Assembly: GCF_004103695.1 (NCBI RefSeq)
Contig: NZ_CP035280.1
Coordinates: 2,976,001 to 3,040,000 of the forward strand
Source: Clostridium sp. JN-9
GTDB lineage: Bacteria > Bacillota > Clostridia > Clostridiales > Clostridiaceae
DNA: 64,000 bases
Reading direction: 5' to 3'
In this document: positions 55,539 to 64,000 of the stretch, piece after piece
Numbering within the stretch: the stretch's first letter is position 1
How the letters are laid out: each line of letters opens with the position of its first letter
The notes under the pieces: model-generated
What the model saw: the letters and a program-made list of their open reading frames with translations, nothing else
Told to the model about the DNA's origin: nothing
Databases searched by the model: none
Made by a program: the position numbers and the translations under genes

Positions 55539-55823
55539 TTACTTCAAACCGGTAGTTTTTTCTGATTTATCAGCATGACCTTTGAAAGTTCTTGTGAGAG
55601 CAAATTCTCCAAGCTTATGTCCTACCATATCTTCAGAAATATATACTGGAACATGTTTTCTTCCATCATGAACAGCAATTGTATGACCTATCATCTGTGG
55701 GAAAATTGTTGAACTTCTTGACCAGGTCTTTAAAACCTTCTTTTCTCCACTTTTATTCATATCATTGATTCTTTTTAATAATACTTCTTGAATGTAAGGT
55801 CCCTTTTTTACGGATCTACTCAC
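55539..55823 (-). CDS. rpsS: 30S ribosomal protein uS19
   Basis: The 94-residue S19: [37 protein letters not shown] and [16 protein letters not shown]. In the small-subunit head with S13. Confidence 0.98.
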   Translation of the reverse strand: MSRSVKKGPYIQEVLLKRINDMNKSGEKKVLKTWSRSSTIFPQMIGHTIAVHDGRKHVPVYISEDMVGHKLGEFALTRTFKGHADKSEKTTGLK

Positions 55824-55890
55824 TTTTTTGGCCTCCCTTCACACAATGTGATTCATAGTTATTGAAGAGAATAATATTATTCTCTTCAGA

Positions 55891-56724
55891 CTATTTAGCA
55901 TTTCTTCCTTTAATAATAAATCTATCTGAATACTTTTTATGTTTTCTGGTCTTGTATCCAAGTGCTGGTTTGCCCCATGGAGTTAATGGGCCTGGATGAC
56001 CTACAGGTGCCTTACCTTCACCACCGCCGTGTGGATGATCATTAGGATTCATTACAGAACCTCTTACAGTTGGTCTTACGCCCATGTTTCTCTTTCTTCC
56101 AGCTTTACCAAGGTTAACAATTTCATGTGTTAAGTTTGAAACTGTTCCTATTGTTGCTTTGCATTCTATTCTTACGTATCTCATTTCACCGCTTGGAAGT
56201 CTTAATGTAGCGTACTCTCCCTCTTTAGCCATTAACTGTGCGGAACTACCTGCTGATCTAACAAGCTGAGCTCCTTTTCCAGCTGATAATTCAACATTGT
56301 GAATTATTGTACCTACTGGGATATTTTTTAATGGTAAGCAGTTTCCTGTCTTTATATCTGAATCTGGGCCTGATACAACTGTATCTCCAACTTTTAAGCC
56401 AACTGGAGCTATTATGTATCTCTTATCACCGTCAGCATATACTACCAGTGAAATGAATGCTGATCTGTTTGGATCATATTCAACTGTAGCAACTTTTGCT
56501 GGCACACCATCCTTATTTCTTTTAAAATCAATAATTCTATATTTTTGTTTAGCTCCACCACCAATGTGACGAACTGTTATTTTACCGTTGGCATTTCTAC
56601 CACCAGTTCTTTTTTTTGATACAAGAAGTGACTTCTCTGGTGCATCTGTTGTTATTTCCTCAAATGTACTTGCAGTCATCTGTCTTCTTGATGGAGTGGT
56701 AGGATTAAACTTCTTTATTGCCAT
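55891..56724 (-). CDS. rplB: 50S ribosomal protein uL2
   Basis: The 277-residue L2: [40 protein letters not shown] and the peptidyl transferase block [20 protein letters not shown] with the essential His. Standard S10 operon position. Confidence 0.98.
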   Translation of the reverse strand: MAIKKFNPTTPSRRQMTASTFEEITTDAPEKSLLVSKKRTGGRNANGKITVRHIGGGAKQKYRIIDFKRNKDGVPAKVATVEYDPNRSAFISLVVYADGDKRYIIAPVGLKVGDTVVSGPDSDIKTGNCLPLKNIPVGTIIHNVELSAGKGAQLVRSAGSSAQLMAKEGEYATLRLPSGEMRYVRIECKATIGTVSNLTHEIVNLGKAGRKRNMGVRPTVRGSVMNPNDHPHGGGEGKAPVGHPGPLTPWGKPALGYKTRKHKKYSDRFIIKGRNAK

Positions 56725-56774
56725 TTGGTTTCCCTCCTTCTCTTAGCTTATCTGGTTTCTAACCAATACCTGCT

Positions 56775-57071
56775 TTATTGCATTCCTTCAAAGAATTCTA
56801 TTGATTTGCTTTCTTCTGTTAACTTAACAATAGCTTTCTTTTGATCTGCTCTTTTCCCAATATGAACGCCGACTCTTTTTGTTTTTCCAAGAGTTTTAAT
56901 AGTTTTTACATCTGCTACTTTAACCCCAAAAACATCTTCAACTGCTCTTTTTATTTGAGATTTATTAGCGTGTATGTCAACTATGAAGGTGTATTTCTTA
57001 TCAGTCATGGAAGCCATGCTTTTTTCTGTTACAACTGGTCTTCTTATAATATCATAATTTGTTAACTTCAT
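56775..57071 (-). CDS. rplW: 50S ribosomal protein uL23
   Basis: The 98-residue L23: [20 protein letters not shown] and [20 protein letters not shown]. It binds trigger factor and SRP at the tunnel exit. Its start touches the rplD stop (shared base), so they are coupled. Confidence 0.98.
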   Translation of the reverse strand: MKLTNYDIIRRPVVTEKSMASMTDKKYTFIVDIHANKSQIKRAVEDVFGVKVADVKTIKTLGKTKRVGVHIGKRADQKKAIVKLTEESKSIEFFEGMQ

Positions 57072-57691
57072 TATGCATACACCTCCTCAATTTTTGATAC
57101 AGCATCCTTAGTCACAATGAATTTATCATACTTTAATATTTCATATACATTTAAATTGTTAACTGGTAAAACAGCTACTCCTTCAATGTTCCTTGCTGAT
57201 TTATAAACATTTTGGTTTGCTTCAGCTGTAACAATTAAAGTTTTATTGGCATTAAAAGCCTTCAATACAGCTACCATTTCCTTAGTTTTTGGAACAGCTA
57301 CTTCAAGGCTGTCAATTACTATTAACTGATTATCAAGAACTTTACTTGATAATGCTGATTTCATAGCAACTTTTCTCATTGACTTTGGAATAGAAACTCT
57401 GTAATCTCTTGGCTTTGGTGCGAATACAATTCCACCATGAATCCATTGTGGTGCCCTTATAGAACCCTGTCTGGCTCTACCAGTTCCTTTTTGTCTCCAA
57501 GGCTTTATTCCGCCTCCTGAAACTTCAGATCTTGTTTTACTGCTTTGTGTTCCTTGTCTTTTATTAGCTAACTGAGCAACTACAACCTGGTGTAATGCAT
57601 CTTTGTTAACTTCAAATCCAAATACGCTGTCAGACAATTGGATTTCATCAACTTTCTGTCCTTCTTTATTAAATAATCCTACTGTAGGCAT
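57071..57691 (-). CDS. rplD: 50S ribosomal protein uL4
   Basis: The 206-residue L4: [20 protein letters not shown] and [15 protein letters not shown], the loop reaching the exit tunnel. In many bacteria L4 also represses the S10 operon through its leader; a structured leader precedes rpsJ here. Confidence 0.98.
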   Translation of the reverse strand: MPTVGLFNKEGQKVDEIQLSDSVFGFEVNKDALHQVVVAQLANKRQGTQSSKTRSEVSGGGIKPWRQKGTGRARQGSIRAPQWIHGGIVFAPKPRDYRVSIPKSMRKVAMKSALSSKVLDNQLIVIDSLEVAVPKTKEMVAVLKAFNANKTLIVTAEANQNVYKSARNIEGVAVLPVNNLNVYEILKYDKFIVTKDAVSKIEEVYA

Positions 57692-57708
57692 TCTGCATCC
57701 TCCTTTCT

Positions 57709-58347
57709 CTAAGCTTCAGCTTTTACTGAATTTTTAATAACTACAAAGCCCTTGTTTGGACCAGGAACTCCGCCCTTTATTAAAATAAGGTTTTTCTCAG
57801 GTATGATTTTTGCTACTTGTAAGTTTAAAACAGTAGACTTAACATTTCCCATATGTCCTGGTAATTTCTTGTTTTTAAATGTTCTTGATGGATCTGAAGA
57901 TGCTCCCATTGAACCTGGTGCTCTATGGAATTTTGATCCATGGCTCATAGGTCCTCTTTGTGCATTCCATCTTTTTATTGTACCCTGAAAACCCTTACCT
58001 TTTGAAACTCCGGTTACATCAACTTTTTCACCTGCTGTAAATGTGTCAGCCTTTATTTCCTGTCCTACCTGATAATCACTAGAATTCTCAAGTCTGAACT
58101 CTTTTACTAATTTCTTTAATGTAACACCTGCTTTATTGAAGTGTCCTTTCTTTGGCTTGTTAACTAATTTTTCTCTTACATCAAAAAAGCCTACCTGTAT
58201 TGCTTCGTAACCATCCTTTTCTACTGTTTTCTTCTGAGTTACTACACATGGACCTGCTTCAATAACTGTAACTGGTACTATTTTACCAGCTTCATCAAAT
58301 ATCTGAGTCATACCAAGTTTTTTTCCTAGTATTGCTTTTTTCATCAT
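57709..58347 (-). CDS. rplC: 50S ribosomal protein uL3
   Basis: The 212-residue L3: [20 protein letters not shown] and the [20 protein letters not shown] block next to the peptidyl transferase centre. Two ATG codons in a row begin the gene. Confidence 0.98.
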   Translation of the reverse strand: MMKKAILGKKLGMTQIFDEAGKIVPVTVIEAGPCVVTQKKTVEKDGYEAIQVGFFDVREKLVNKPKKGHFNKAGVTLKKLVKEFRLENSSDYQVGQEIKADTFTAGEKVDVTGVSKGKGFQGTIKRWNAQRGPMSHGSKFHRAPGSMGASSDPSRTFKNKKLPGHMGNVKSTVLNLQVAKIIPEKNLILIKGGVPGPNKGFVVIKNSVKAEA

Positions 58348-58423
58348 TTACACCTCCTAAACATATTAGCGGACCACTTTATGGTCATAATAGTTCGTAA
58401 TAGTGATCTATCTATTACAATAA

Positions 58424-58732
58424 TTATAGTTTTATTTCTATGTCTACTCCTGCTGGCAAGTCTAATCTCATTAAAGCATCAACTGTTTTTGGTGATGGAC
58501 TTATAATATCAATTAGTCTTTTATGTGTTCTGATTTCAAACTGCTCTCTTGAATCCTTATACTTATGTGGAGCCCTTAAGACTGTAATTACATCTTTTTC
58601 TGTTGGTAGTGGAACTGGGCCTGCCACCTTTGCTCCTGTAGTTTTTGCGGTTTCTACGATTTTTTCAGCTGATTGATCAAGAATATTGTGATCAAAAGCC
58701 TTTAATCTAATTCTTATTTTTTGTTTTGACAT
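58424..58732 (-). CDS. rpsJ: 30S ribosomal protein uS10
   Basis: The 102-residue S10 (NusE): [40 protein letters not shown] and [20 protein letters not shown]. The frame is open to 58813 but GGAGGG before the ATG at 58732 and family length fix the start. First gene of the S10 operon. Confidence 0.98.
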   Translation of the reverse strand: MSKQKIRIRLKAFDHNILDQSAEKIVETAKTTGAKVAGPVPLPTEKDVITVLRAPHKYKDSREQFEIRTHKRLIDIISPSPKTVDALMRLDLPAGVDIEIKL

Positions 58733-58947
58733 TTGATTCCCTCCTTTTCTTGCACGCTTTACTTCATACGTACAACAGCGGATACGTTCTGTAAACTGCT
58801 CCGGGTGTTGCATATAATATTCAATAACAAACCCTTTGCATCAGAACTACTGTCGCCTGATTCGAGATCATGGCATACTCAGTCAAGAATTACCCGGAAG
58901 CCCGGCAACCTCTTGCCTCATCGCTGTTATCACATTACAACTCTTAT
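58733..58947 (-). ncRNA. structured leader of the S10 operon
   Basis: The 210-base untranslated leader between the promoter and rpsJ contains GC-rich blocks unlike the AT-rich surroundings, for example GCCGGGCTTCCGGG (58889-58902, CCGG/CCGG hairpin) and GAATCAGGCGACAG, and several possible stems. S10 operon leaders in Firmicutes often carry an L4-responsive structure. The class cannot be confirmed by eye. Confidence 0.5.
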
Positions 58948-58976
58948 AGTATACAATATTTTTTTTTATTTGACAA
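58948..58976 (-). promoter_or_regulatory. sigma-A promoter of the S10 operon
   Basis: On the minus strand TTGTCA (58971-58976) and TATACT (58948-58953) are 17 bases apart, with an A-tract in the spacer. It starts the long S10-spc-alpha transcript. Confidence 0.82.
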
Positions 58977-59010
58977 GTATTTTTTTAAAAGGCTTAAATG
59001 TGTGTTTCGT

Positions 59011-59044
59011 TAAATTAAAAGGGGAAAGGCGTCCCTCTCCCCTA
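59011..59044 (-). terminator. terminator after tuf
   Basis: AGGGGA pairs with TCCCCT in a GC-rich stem (59019-59043), followed on the minus strand by TTTTAATTT. It separates the str operon from the S10 promoter. Confidence 0.87.
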
Positions 59045-59085
59045 AGCATAATTTTTAATTCATAGATGTTTCAGCAAATTATTAA

Positions 59086-60279
59086 TTATTCAATAATTTT
59101 AGTAACAACACCTGATCCAACTGTTCTTCCGCCTTCTCTTATAGCAAATCTTAATTCTTCGTTCATTGCAACTGGTGTTATTAACTCAACTGTCATATCT
59201 ATATGATCTCCAGGCATTACCATTTCTACTCCATCTGGTAATTTTATTGATCCTGTTACATCTGTTGTTCTGAAGTAAAATTGTGGTCTGTATCCATCAA
59301 AGAATGGAGTATGTCTTCCGCCTTCTTCTTTCTTTAATACATATACCTGACCTACAAATTTATGATGTGGATGTACTGAACCTGGTTTTGCTAATACCTG
59401 GCCTCTTTCAATTTCTTCCCTCTGTATTCCTCTTAACAATGCTCCTATGTTGTCTCCTGCTTCTGCTCTGTCCAGTGTCTTCCTGAACATTTCTACGCCT
59501 GTTACTACTGTCTTCTTCTTTTCTGTGCTTAGGCCTACGATTTCTACTTCATCGCCTATTTTTAATTCTCCTGTTTCTACTCTTCCTGTTGCAACTGTTC
59601 CTCTTCCTGTTATTGTCATTACATCTTCTACTGGCATTAAGAATGGTTTGTCAGTTGCTCTCTTTGGTGTTGGTATATAGCTGTCTACTGCATCCATTAA
59701 TTCATATATGCATTTTGTTGCTTCTGGATCATCTGGATTCTCTAATGCTTTTAATGCTGATCCTACTATTATTGGTGTGTCATCTCCTGGGAATCCATAC
59801 TCATTTAATAGCTCTCTTACTTCCATTTCTACTAATTCTATTAATTCTGGATCATCTACCTGGTCTGCTTTGTTTAAGAATACTACTATGTACTGTACTC
59901 CAACCCTGCTTGCCAACAGTATATGCTCTCTTGTCTGAGGCATTGGACCATCTGCTGCACTTACTACCAGGATTGCTCCATCCATCTGAGCTGCTCCTGT
60001 TATCATGTTCTTTACATAGTCAGCATGTCCTGGACAGTCTACGTGTGCATAATGTCTCTTATCTGTCTCATATTCAACATGTGCTGTGTTGATTGTGATT
60101 CCTCTTTCTTTTTCTTCTGGTGCTTTATCTATTTCGTCATACTTTGTTGCTGATGCATAGCCTTTCTTTGACAGTACCATTGTTATTGCTGCTGTTAATG
60201 TTGTCTTACCGTGGTCTACGTGTCCTATTGTTCCTATGTTTACATGTGGTTTTGTTCTTTCATATTTTGCTTTTGCCAT
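59086..60279 (-). CDS. tuf: elongation factor Tu
   Basis: The 397-residue GTPase that brings aminoacyl-tRNA to the ribosome: G1 [15 protein letters not shown], switch region [12 protein letters not shown]3 [13 protein letters not shown]4 NKADQ. Domains 2 and 3 are complete. Codon use is strongly biased, as expected for a highly expressed gene. A second copy often exists elsewhere. Confidence 0.99.
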   Translation of the reverse strand: MAKAKYERTKPHVNIGTIGHVDHGKTTLTAAITMVLSKKGYASATKYDEIDKAPEEKERGITINTAHVEYETDKRHYAHVDCPGHADYVKNMITGAAQMDGAILVVSAADGPMPQTREHILLASRVGVQYIVVFLNKADQVDDPELIELVEMEVRELLNEYGFPGDDTPIIVGSALKALENPDDPEATKCIYELMDAVDSYIPTPKRATDKPFLMPVEDVMTITGRGTVATGRVETGELKIGDEVEIVGLSTEKKKTVVTGVEMFRKTLDRAEAGDNIGALLRGIQREEIERGQVLAKPGSVHPHHKFVGQVYVLKKEEGGRHTPFFDGYRPQFYFRTTDVTGSIKLPDGVEMVMPGDHIDMTVELITPVAMNEELRFAIREGGRTVGSGVVTKIIE

Positions 60280-60319
60280 TTTTCATTTCCTCCCTTTGAT
60301 GTTAATTATTATTTTATCA

Positions 60320-62383
60320 TTATTTTTCTCCAACTATTTTTTCTACAATACTCTTTGGAACTTCTTCATAGTGATCAAACTGCATTGTATAAACTCCTCT
60401 GCCTTGTGTTCTGGATCTAAGTACTGTTGCATATCCAAACATTTCTGACAGTGGAACGAATGCTCTAATAACCTGTGCACCATTTCTTGATTCCATTCCT
60501 TCAATTCTGCCTCTTCTTGAGTTAATGTCTCCCATTACATCTCCCATGTATTCTTCAGGTACAATTACTTCTACCTTTTCCGTAGGTTCAAGCAATACTG
60601 GGTCAGCTTTTGATGCTGCATTTTTAAAGGCCATGGATCCAGCAATTTTGAAAGCCATTTCTGATGAGTCAACATCATGGTATGAACCATCAACTACTTT
60701 AACTTTGAAGTTTATTGTTGGATATCCTGCAACTACACCATTTTCTGCAGCTTCCTTAATACCATTATCTATTGGCTGAATATATTCCTTTGGAATTGCT
60801 CCACCTACAACAGCATTTTCAAATGAATATCCTTCTTCTGATGGTGACATTTCAATCCAGCAATGTCCATATTGTCCACGTCCACCAGATTGTCTTACAA
60901 ATTTACCCTCAGCTCTAACAGATTTTTTAATTGTTTCCTTATAAGCAACCTGAGGCTGACCAACATTACATTCTACTTTAAATTCTCTTGTAAGTCTGTC
61001 AACTATTATTTCAAGATGTAATTCTCCCATACCTGCAATAATTGTCTGTCCTGTTTCAGTATTAGTATATGTTTTAAATGTTGGATCTTCTTCTGCTAGT
61101 TTGCTTAGCGCTATGCCCATTTTTTCCTGACCAGCCTTTGTCTTAGGCTCTATTGCAACAGATATAACTGGTTCTGGGAATACCATACTTTCAAGTACGA
61201 TAGGATGAGCCTCATCACAAAGTGTATTACCTGTAGTAGTATCTTTTAATCCGATTACTGCTCCAAGATCACCTGCTCTTAATTCTTCAACATCCTGCCT
61301 ATGGTTTGAATGCATCTTAACTAATCTGCCTATTCTCTCTTTCTTTCCCTTAGTTGAGTTTAACACATATGTACCGCTTGTCATTACACCTGAATAAACT
61401 CTAACGAAAGCTAACTTTCCTATGAACGGATCTGTAGCTATTTTAAATGCCAATGCAGACATTGGTTCATTATCATCTGACGGCCTGTGCTCTTCTTCAT
61501 TAGTATCTGGATTTGTACCTTTTATAGCTGGCACATCAAGTGGTGATGGCATATATTCAACCACAGCATCGATCATTGGCTGAACTCCCTTATTTTTGTA
61601 TGAAGAACCACATACTACTGGAACCAAAGAGTTATCAATAACACCTTTTCTAATTGCTTTATTTATTTCTTCAATTGTTAATTCTTCACCATCAAGGTAT
61701 TTCATCATTAATTCTTCATCTTGTTCAGCTACAGCTTCTAGTAAATTTGTTCTGTATTCTTCTGCCTGATCTTTTAATTCTGCTGGTATCTCTACCTCAT
61801 CCATTACTGTCCCTAAATCATCTTCATATATTATAGCTTCATTTTTAATTAAATCTACAATACCTTTAAATTTATCTTCTGCTCCTATTGGAATTTGAAT
61901 TGGCACTGCATTACAATGTAATCTATCTCTTAAAGTGTTAATACACATAAAGAAATCAGCACCAGTTGAATCCATTTTATTTACATACACCATTCTAGGT
62001 ACTTTATAATTATCTGCCTGTCTCCATACAGTTTCAGTTTGCGGCTCAACACCACTTTTAGCATCTATAACTGTAACTGCACCATCAAGTACTCTTAATG
62101 ACCTCTCAACCTCAACTGTAAAATCTACGTGTCCGGGTGTGTCTATAATATTTATAACATGATCTTTCCACATACAAGTTGTCGCAGCTGATGTTATTGT
62201 TATACCTCTTTCTTGTTCCTGAACCATCCAGTCCATTGTAGCCTGGCCTTCATGGACTTCACCAATTTTATGGGTCTTACCTGTATAGAAAAGTATTCTT
62301 TCTGTAGTAGTCGTTTTTCCAGCATCTATATGTGCCATTATTCCTATATTACGATACTTCTCTAATGGATACTCTCTTGCCAC
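60320..62383 (-). CDS. fusA: elongation factor G
   Basis: The 687-residue translocase: GTPase motifs [33 protein letters not shown] and NKMD, then domains II-V with the conserved [15 protein letters not shown]. Fusidic-acid-type changes are not obvious. GGAGG precedes the ATG. Between rpsG and tuf as usual. Confidence 0.99.
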   Translation of the reverse strand: MAREYPLEKYRNIGIMAHIDAGKTTTTERILFYTGKTHKIGEVHEGQATMDWMVQEQERGITITSAATTCMWKDHVINIIDTPGHVDFTVEVERSLRVLDGAVTVIDAKSGVEPQTETVWRQADNYKVPRMVYVNKMDSTGADFFMCINTLRDRLHCNAVPIQIPIGAEDKFKGIVDLIKNEAIIYEDDLGTVMDEVEIPAELKDQAEEYRTNLLEAVAEQDEELMMKYLDGEELTIEEINKAIRKGVIDNSLVPVVCGSSYKNKGVQPMIDAVVEYMPSPLDVPAIKGTNPDTNEEEHRPSDDNEPMSALAFKIATDPFIGKLAFVRVYSGVMTSGTYVLNSTKGKKERIGRLVKMHSNHRQDVEELRAGDLGAVIGLKDTTTGNTLCDEAHPIVLESMVFPEPVISVAIEPKTKAGQEKMGIALSKLAEEDPTFKTYTNTETGQTIIAGMGELHLEIIVDRLTREFKVECNVGQPQVAYKETIKKSVRAEGKFVRQSGGRGQYGHCWIEMSPSEEGYSFENAVVGGAIPKEYIQPIDNGIKEAAENGVVAGYPTINFKVKVVDGSYHDVDSSEMAFKIAGSMAFKNAASKADPVLLEPTEKVEVIVPEEYMGDVMGDINSRRGRIEGMESRNGAQVIRAFVPLSEMFGYATVLRSRTQGRGVYTMQFDHYEEVPKSIVEKIVGEK

Positions 62384-62463
62384 TATTTTTTCCTCCTCTC
62401 AAGCTGTGAATTTTAGATTTGACAAAACTGTTCCGGTAAGTGAACCAAAACAGTTTTGTATTA

Positions 62464-63030
<567 letters not shown>

Positions 63031-63066
63031 TTAAATGCCGAAGACACAGCATCTTAATTCAAATTA

Positions 63067-63444
63067 TTATTTTTGCTTTGGTCTTTTTGCGCCATACTTA
63101 GATCTACTCTGCATTCTGTTAGCAACACCTGCTGAGTCTAAAGCACCTCTAACAATATGATACCTTACACCTGGAAGGTCTTTTACTCTTCCACCTCTTA
63201 TAAGAACAACACTATGCTCCTGTAAGTTATGTCCTACACCTGGAATATAAGCAGTTACTTCATAGCTGTTTGTAAGTCTTACTCTGGCAATTTTTCTTAA
63301 AGCTGAGTTAGGCTTCTTTGGCGTAGTAGTTTTAACTACAGTACATACTCCTCTTTTTTGAGGGCATTCTTTTAGTGCTGGTGCATTTGATTTGGTTGTT
63401 ATTGTCTTTCTGCCTTTTTTTACTAATTGGCTAATTGTTGGCAT
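63067..63444 (-). CDS. rpsL: 30S ribosomal protein uS12
   Basis: The 125-residue S12: [20 protein letters not shown] and [20 protein letters not shown]. The Lys in PKKPNS and Lys in RVKDLPG are wild type, so no streptomycin-resistance change is seen. Confidence 0.99.
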   Translation of the reverse strand: MPTISQLVKKGRKTITTKSNAPALKECPQKRGVCTVVKTTTPKKPNSALRKIARVRLTNSYEVTAYIPGVGHNLQEHSVVLIRGGRVKDLPGVRYHIVRGALDSAGVANRMQSRSKYGAKRPKQK

Positions 63445-63527
63445 TAGTTACACCTCCTTCATAGTTTTCTTACAAACTTTTACTAACATACTTTTAAAAT
63501 GTATATTAAATTTTAGTTATAAGCTTA

Positions 63528-63770
63528 TTAATCATTTAGAATTAAAGCTGCTGATGCTCCTACGTCTATGCCACATAGTCTGCCTAATTCCTTCATTGTA
63601 TCAACATATTTAATTTCAACAGTATGTTCTTCAGCAAGACTTTTAACCTGCTGAATTAACTTTTCATCAGCATCACATGCAATATAAACAGTTTTTCCCT
63701 GTCCAGATTTAATGCATTTTATTGTCTGCTTTAACCCTATAGCTTTCTTACCTGTAAGCCTATGGACCAT
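63528..63770 (-). CDS. L7Ae/L30e-like ribosome-associated protein (YbxF type)
   Basis: An 80-residue L7Ae-family RNA-binding protein (KKAIGLKQTIKCIKSGQGK, VYIACDADEKLIQQV, GRLCGIDVGASAALI) encoded between rpoC and rpsL in Firmicutes. It likely binds kink-turn RNA; essential function not known. Confidence 0.93.
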   Translation of the reverse strand: MVHRLTGKKAIGLKQTIKCIKSGQGKTVYIACDADEKLIQQVKSLAEEHTVEIKYVDTMKELGRLCGIDVGASAALILND

Positions 63771-63796
63771 AATTGACCCTCCCTATAGGAATAATG

Positions 63797-63848
63797 TTTG
63801 CAGGGCAAAGTTCTAATTACTGAATATTTAAAACTATGTCCCTGCAAA
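63797..63848 (-). repeat. long-range inverted repeat between rpoC and the L7Ae-like gene
   Basis: TTTGCAGGG (63797-63805) pairs with CCCTGCAAA (63840-63848) across a 34-base AT-rich loop, in the leader of the L7Ae-like gene. It may be a leader structure or a weak terminator of the rpoBC transcript. Confidence 0.45.
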
Positions 63849-63895
63849 AACATACAGATGTATTTTATCACTTTAAATTTATTATGTCAATAAAC

Positions 63896-64000
63896 TTAAA
63901 TCTTAGCATCTTCATTATTTGTTAAGCTTTTTTCTGGCTTTTCCTTTTCTGTATTAATTCTTACAGATCTATATCTAGTCATACCAGTTCCAGCTGGAAT
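63896..64000 (-). CDS. rpoC: RNA polymerase beta' subunit, last 34 residues
   Basis: The window ends inside rpoC. The visible C-terminus begins IPAGTGMTRYRSVRI and ends NNEDAKI before the stop at 63896. The IPAGTGM...YR pattern is the usual end of bacterial beta'. Confidence 0.93.
   Translation of the reverse strand: MPAGTGMTRYRSVRINTEKEKPEKSLTNNEDAKI

Noticed and set aside
58733-58813. 27-codon N-terminal extension of rpsJ
   Set aside because: S10 length and the GGAGGG site fix the start at 58732; the extension overlaps the structured leader.

Overview
The window is chromosomal DNA from a low-GC, anaerobic, spore-forming Firmicute, almost certainly a Clostridium of the glutamate-fermenting type (close to C. 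tetanomorphum, C. cochlearium or C. tetani). The signs are the complete coenzyme-B12 methylaspartate pathway, a sporulation amidase (cwlD), a ferredoxin-type thioredoxin reductase, AGGAGG ribosome binding sites, and the clostridial gene order of the ribosomal superoperon. No tRNA, rRNA or CRISPR array was seen.

Layout. 1-3.2 kb (minus): cdaA, ybbR/cdaR and the start of an FAD-dependent dehydrogenase, the c-di-AMP synthesis operon. 3.4-5.2 kb (plus): an orphan membrane-anchored protein, then a SleB-type cell wall hydrolase behind a ydaO-type c-di-AMP riboswitch. 5.2-6.5 kb (minus): a thioredoxin reductase without the NADPH motifs, and thioredoxin. 6.5-8.6 kb (minus): a membrane TPR protein and a lipoprotein. 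8.8-12.7 kb: ptsI (minus), divergent from a sigma-54 activator that begins with an HPr domain. The shared control region holds a sigma-54 promoter for ptsI and three palindromic operators. 12.8-13.9 kb: an IS1595-like element. 14-17.7 kb (minus): the fructose PTS operon fruR-fruK-EIIA-EIIBC. 17.8-20.15 kb (minus): a TPR protein and an intact IscB nuclease with its upstream omega RNA. 20.2-23.5 kb (plus): a cre-controlled alpha-glucan phosphorylase and pepT.

23.5-35.1 kb (minus) is one long glutamate-fermentation operon: a GntR regulator, glutamate mutase (glmS, glmL, glmE), methylaspartate ammonia-lyase, two-subunit mesaconase, citramalate lyase (citD, citE, citF), and its activation enzymes citC and citX. 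Together these convert glutamate to acetate and pyruvate. 35.2-37.7 kb holds cwlD and a Na/Pi cotransporter.

37.7-64 kb (minus) is the str-S10-spc-alpha ribosomal superoperon, from the end of rpoC through rpsL, rpsG, fusA, tuf, rpsJ and on to rplQ, followed by ecfA1, ecfA2, ecfT, truA, rplM and rpsI. Two disruptions stand out. The methionine aminopeptidase gene (map) between adk and the KOW protein gene is reduced to fragments, and an IS4-like element sits between truA and rplM.

The most interesting material is (1) the HPr-domain sigma-54 activator, ptsI and TTGATA-N5-TATCAA operator circuit, (2) the IscB/omega RNA locus, (3) the c-di-AMP synthase lying close to a c-di-AMP riboswitch, (4) the map remnant, (5) a tight cluster of three perfect DnaA boxes upstream of rplM, and (6) a CsoR/CstR-like palindrome just downstream of the thioredoxin promoter. 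All calls come from reading the sequence and from knowledge of the families; no database search was run.
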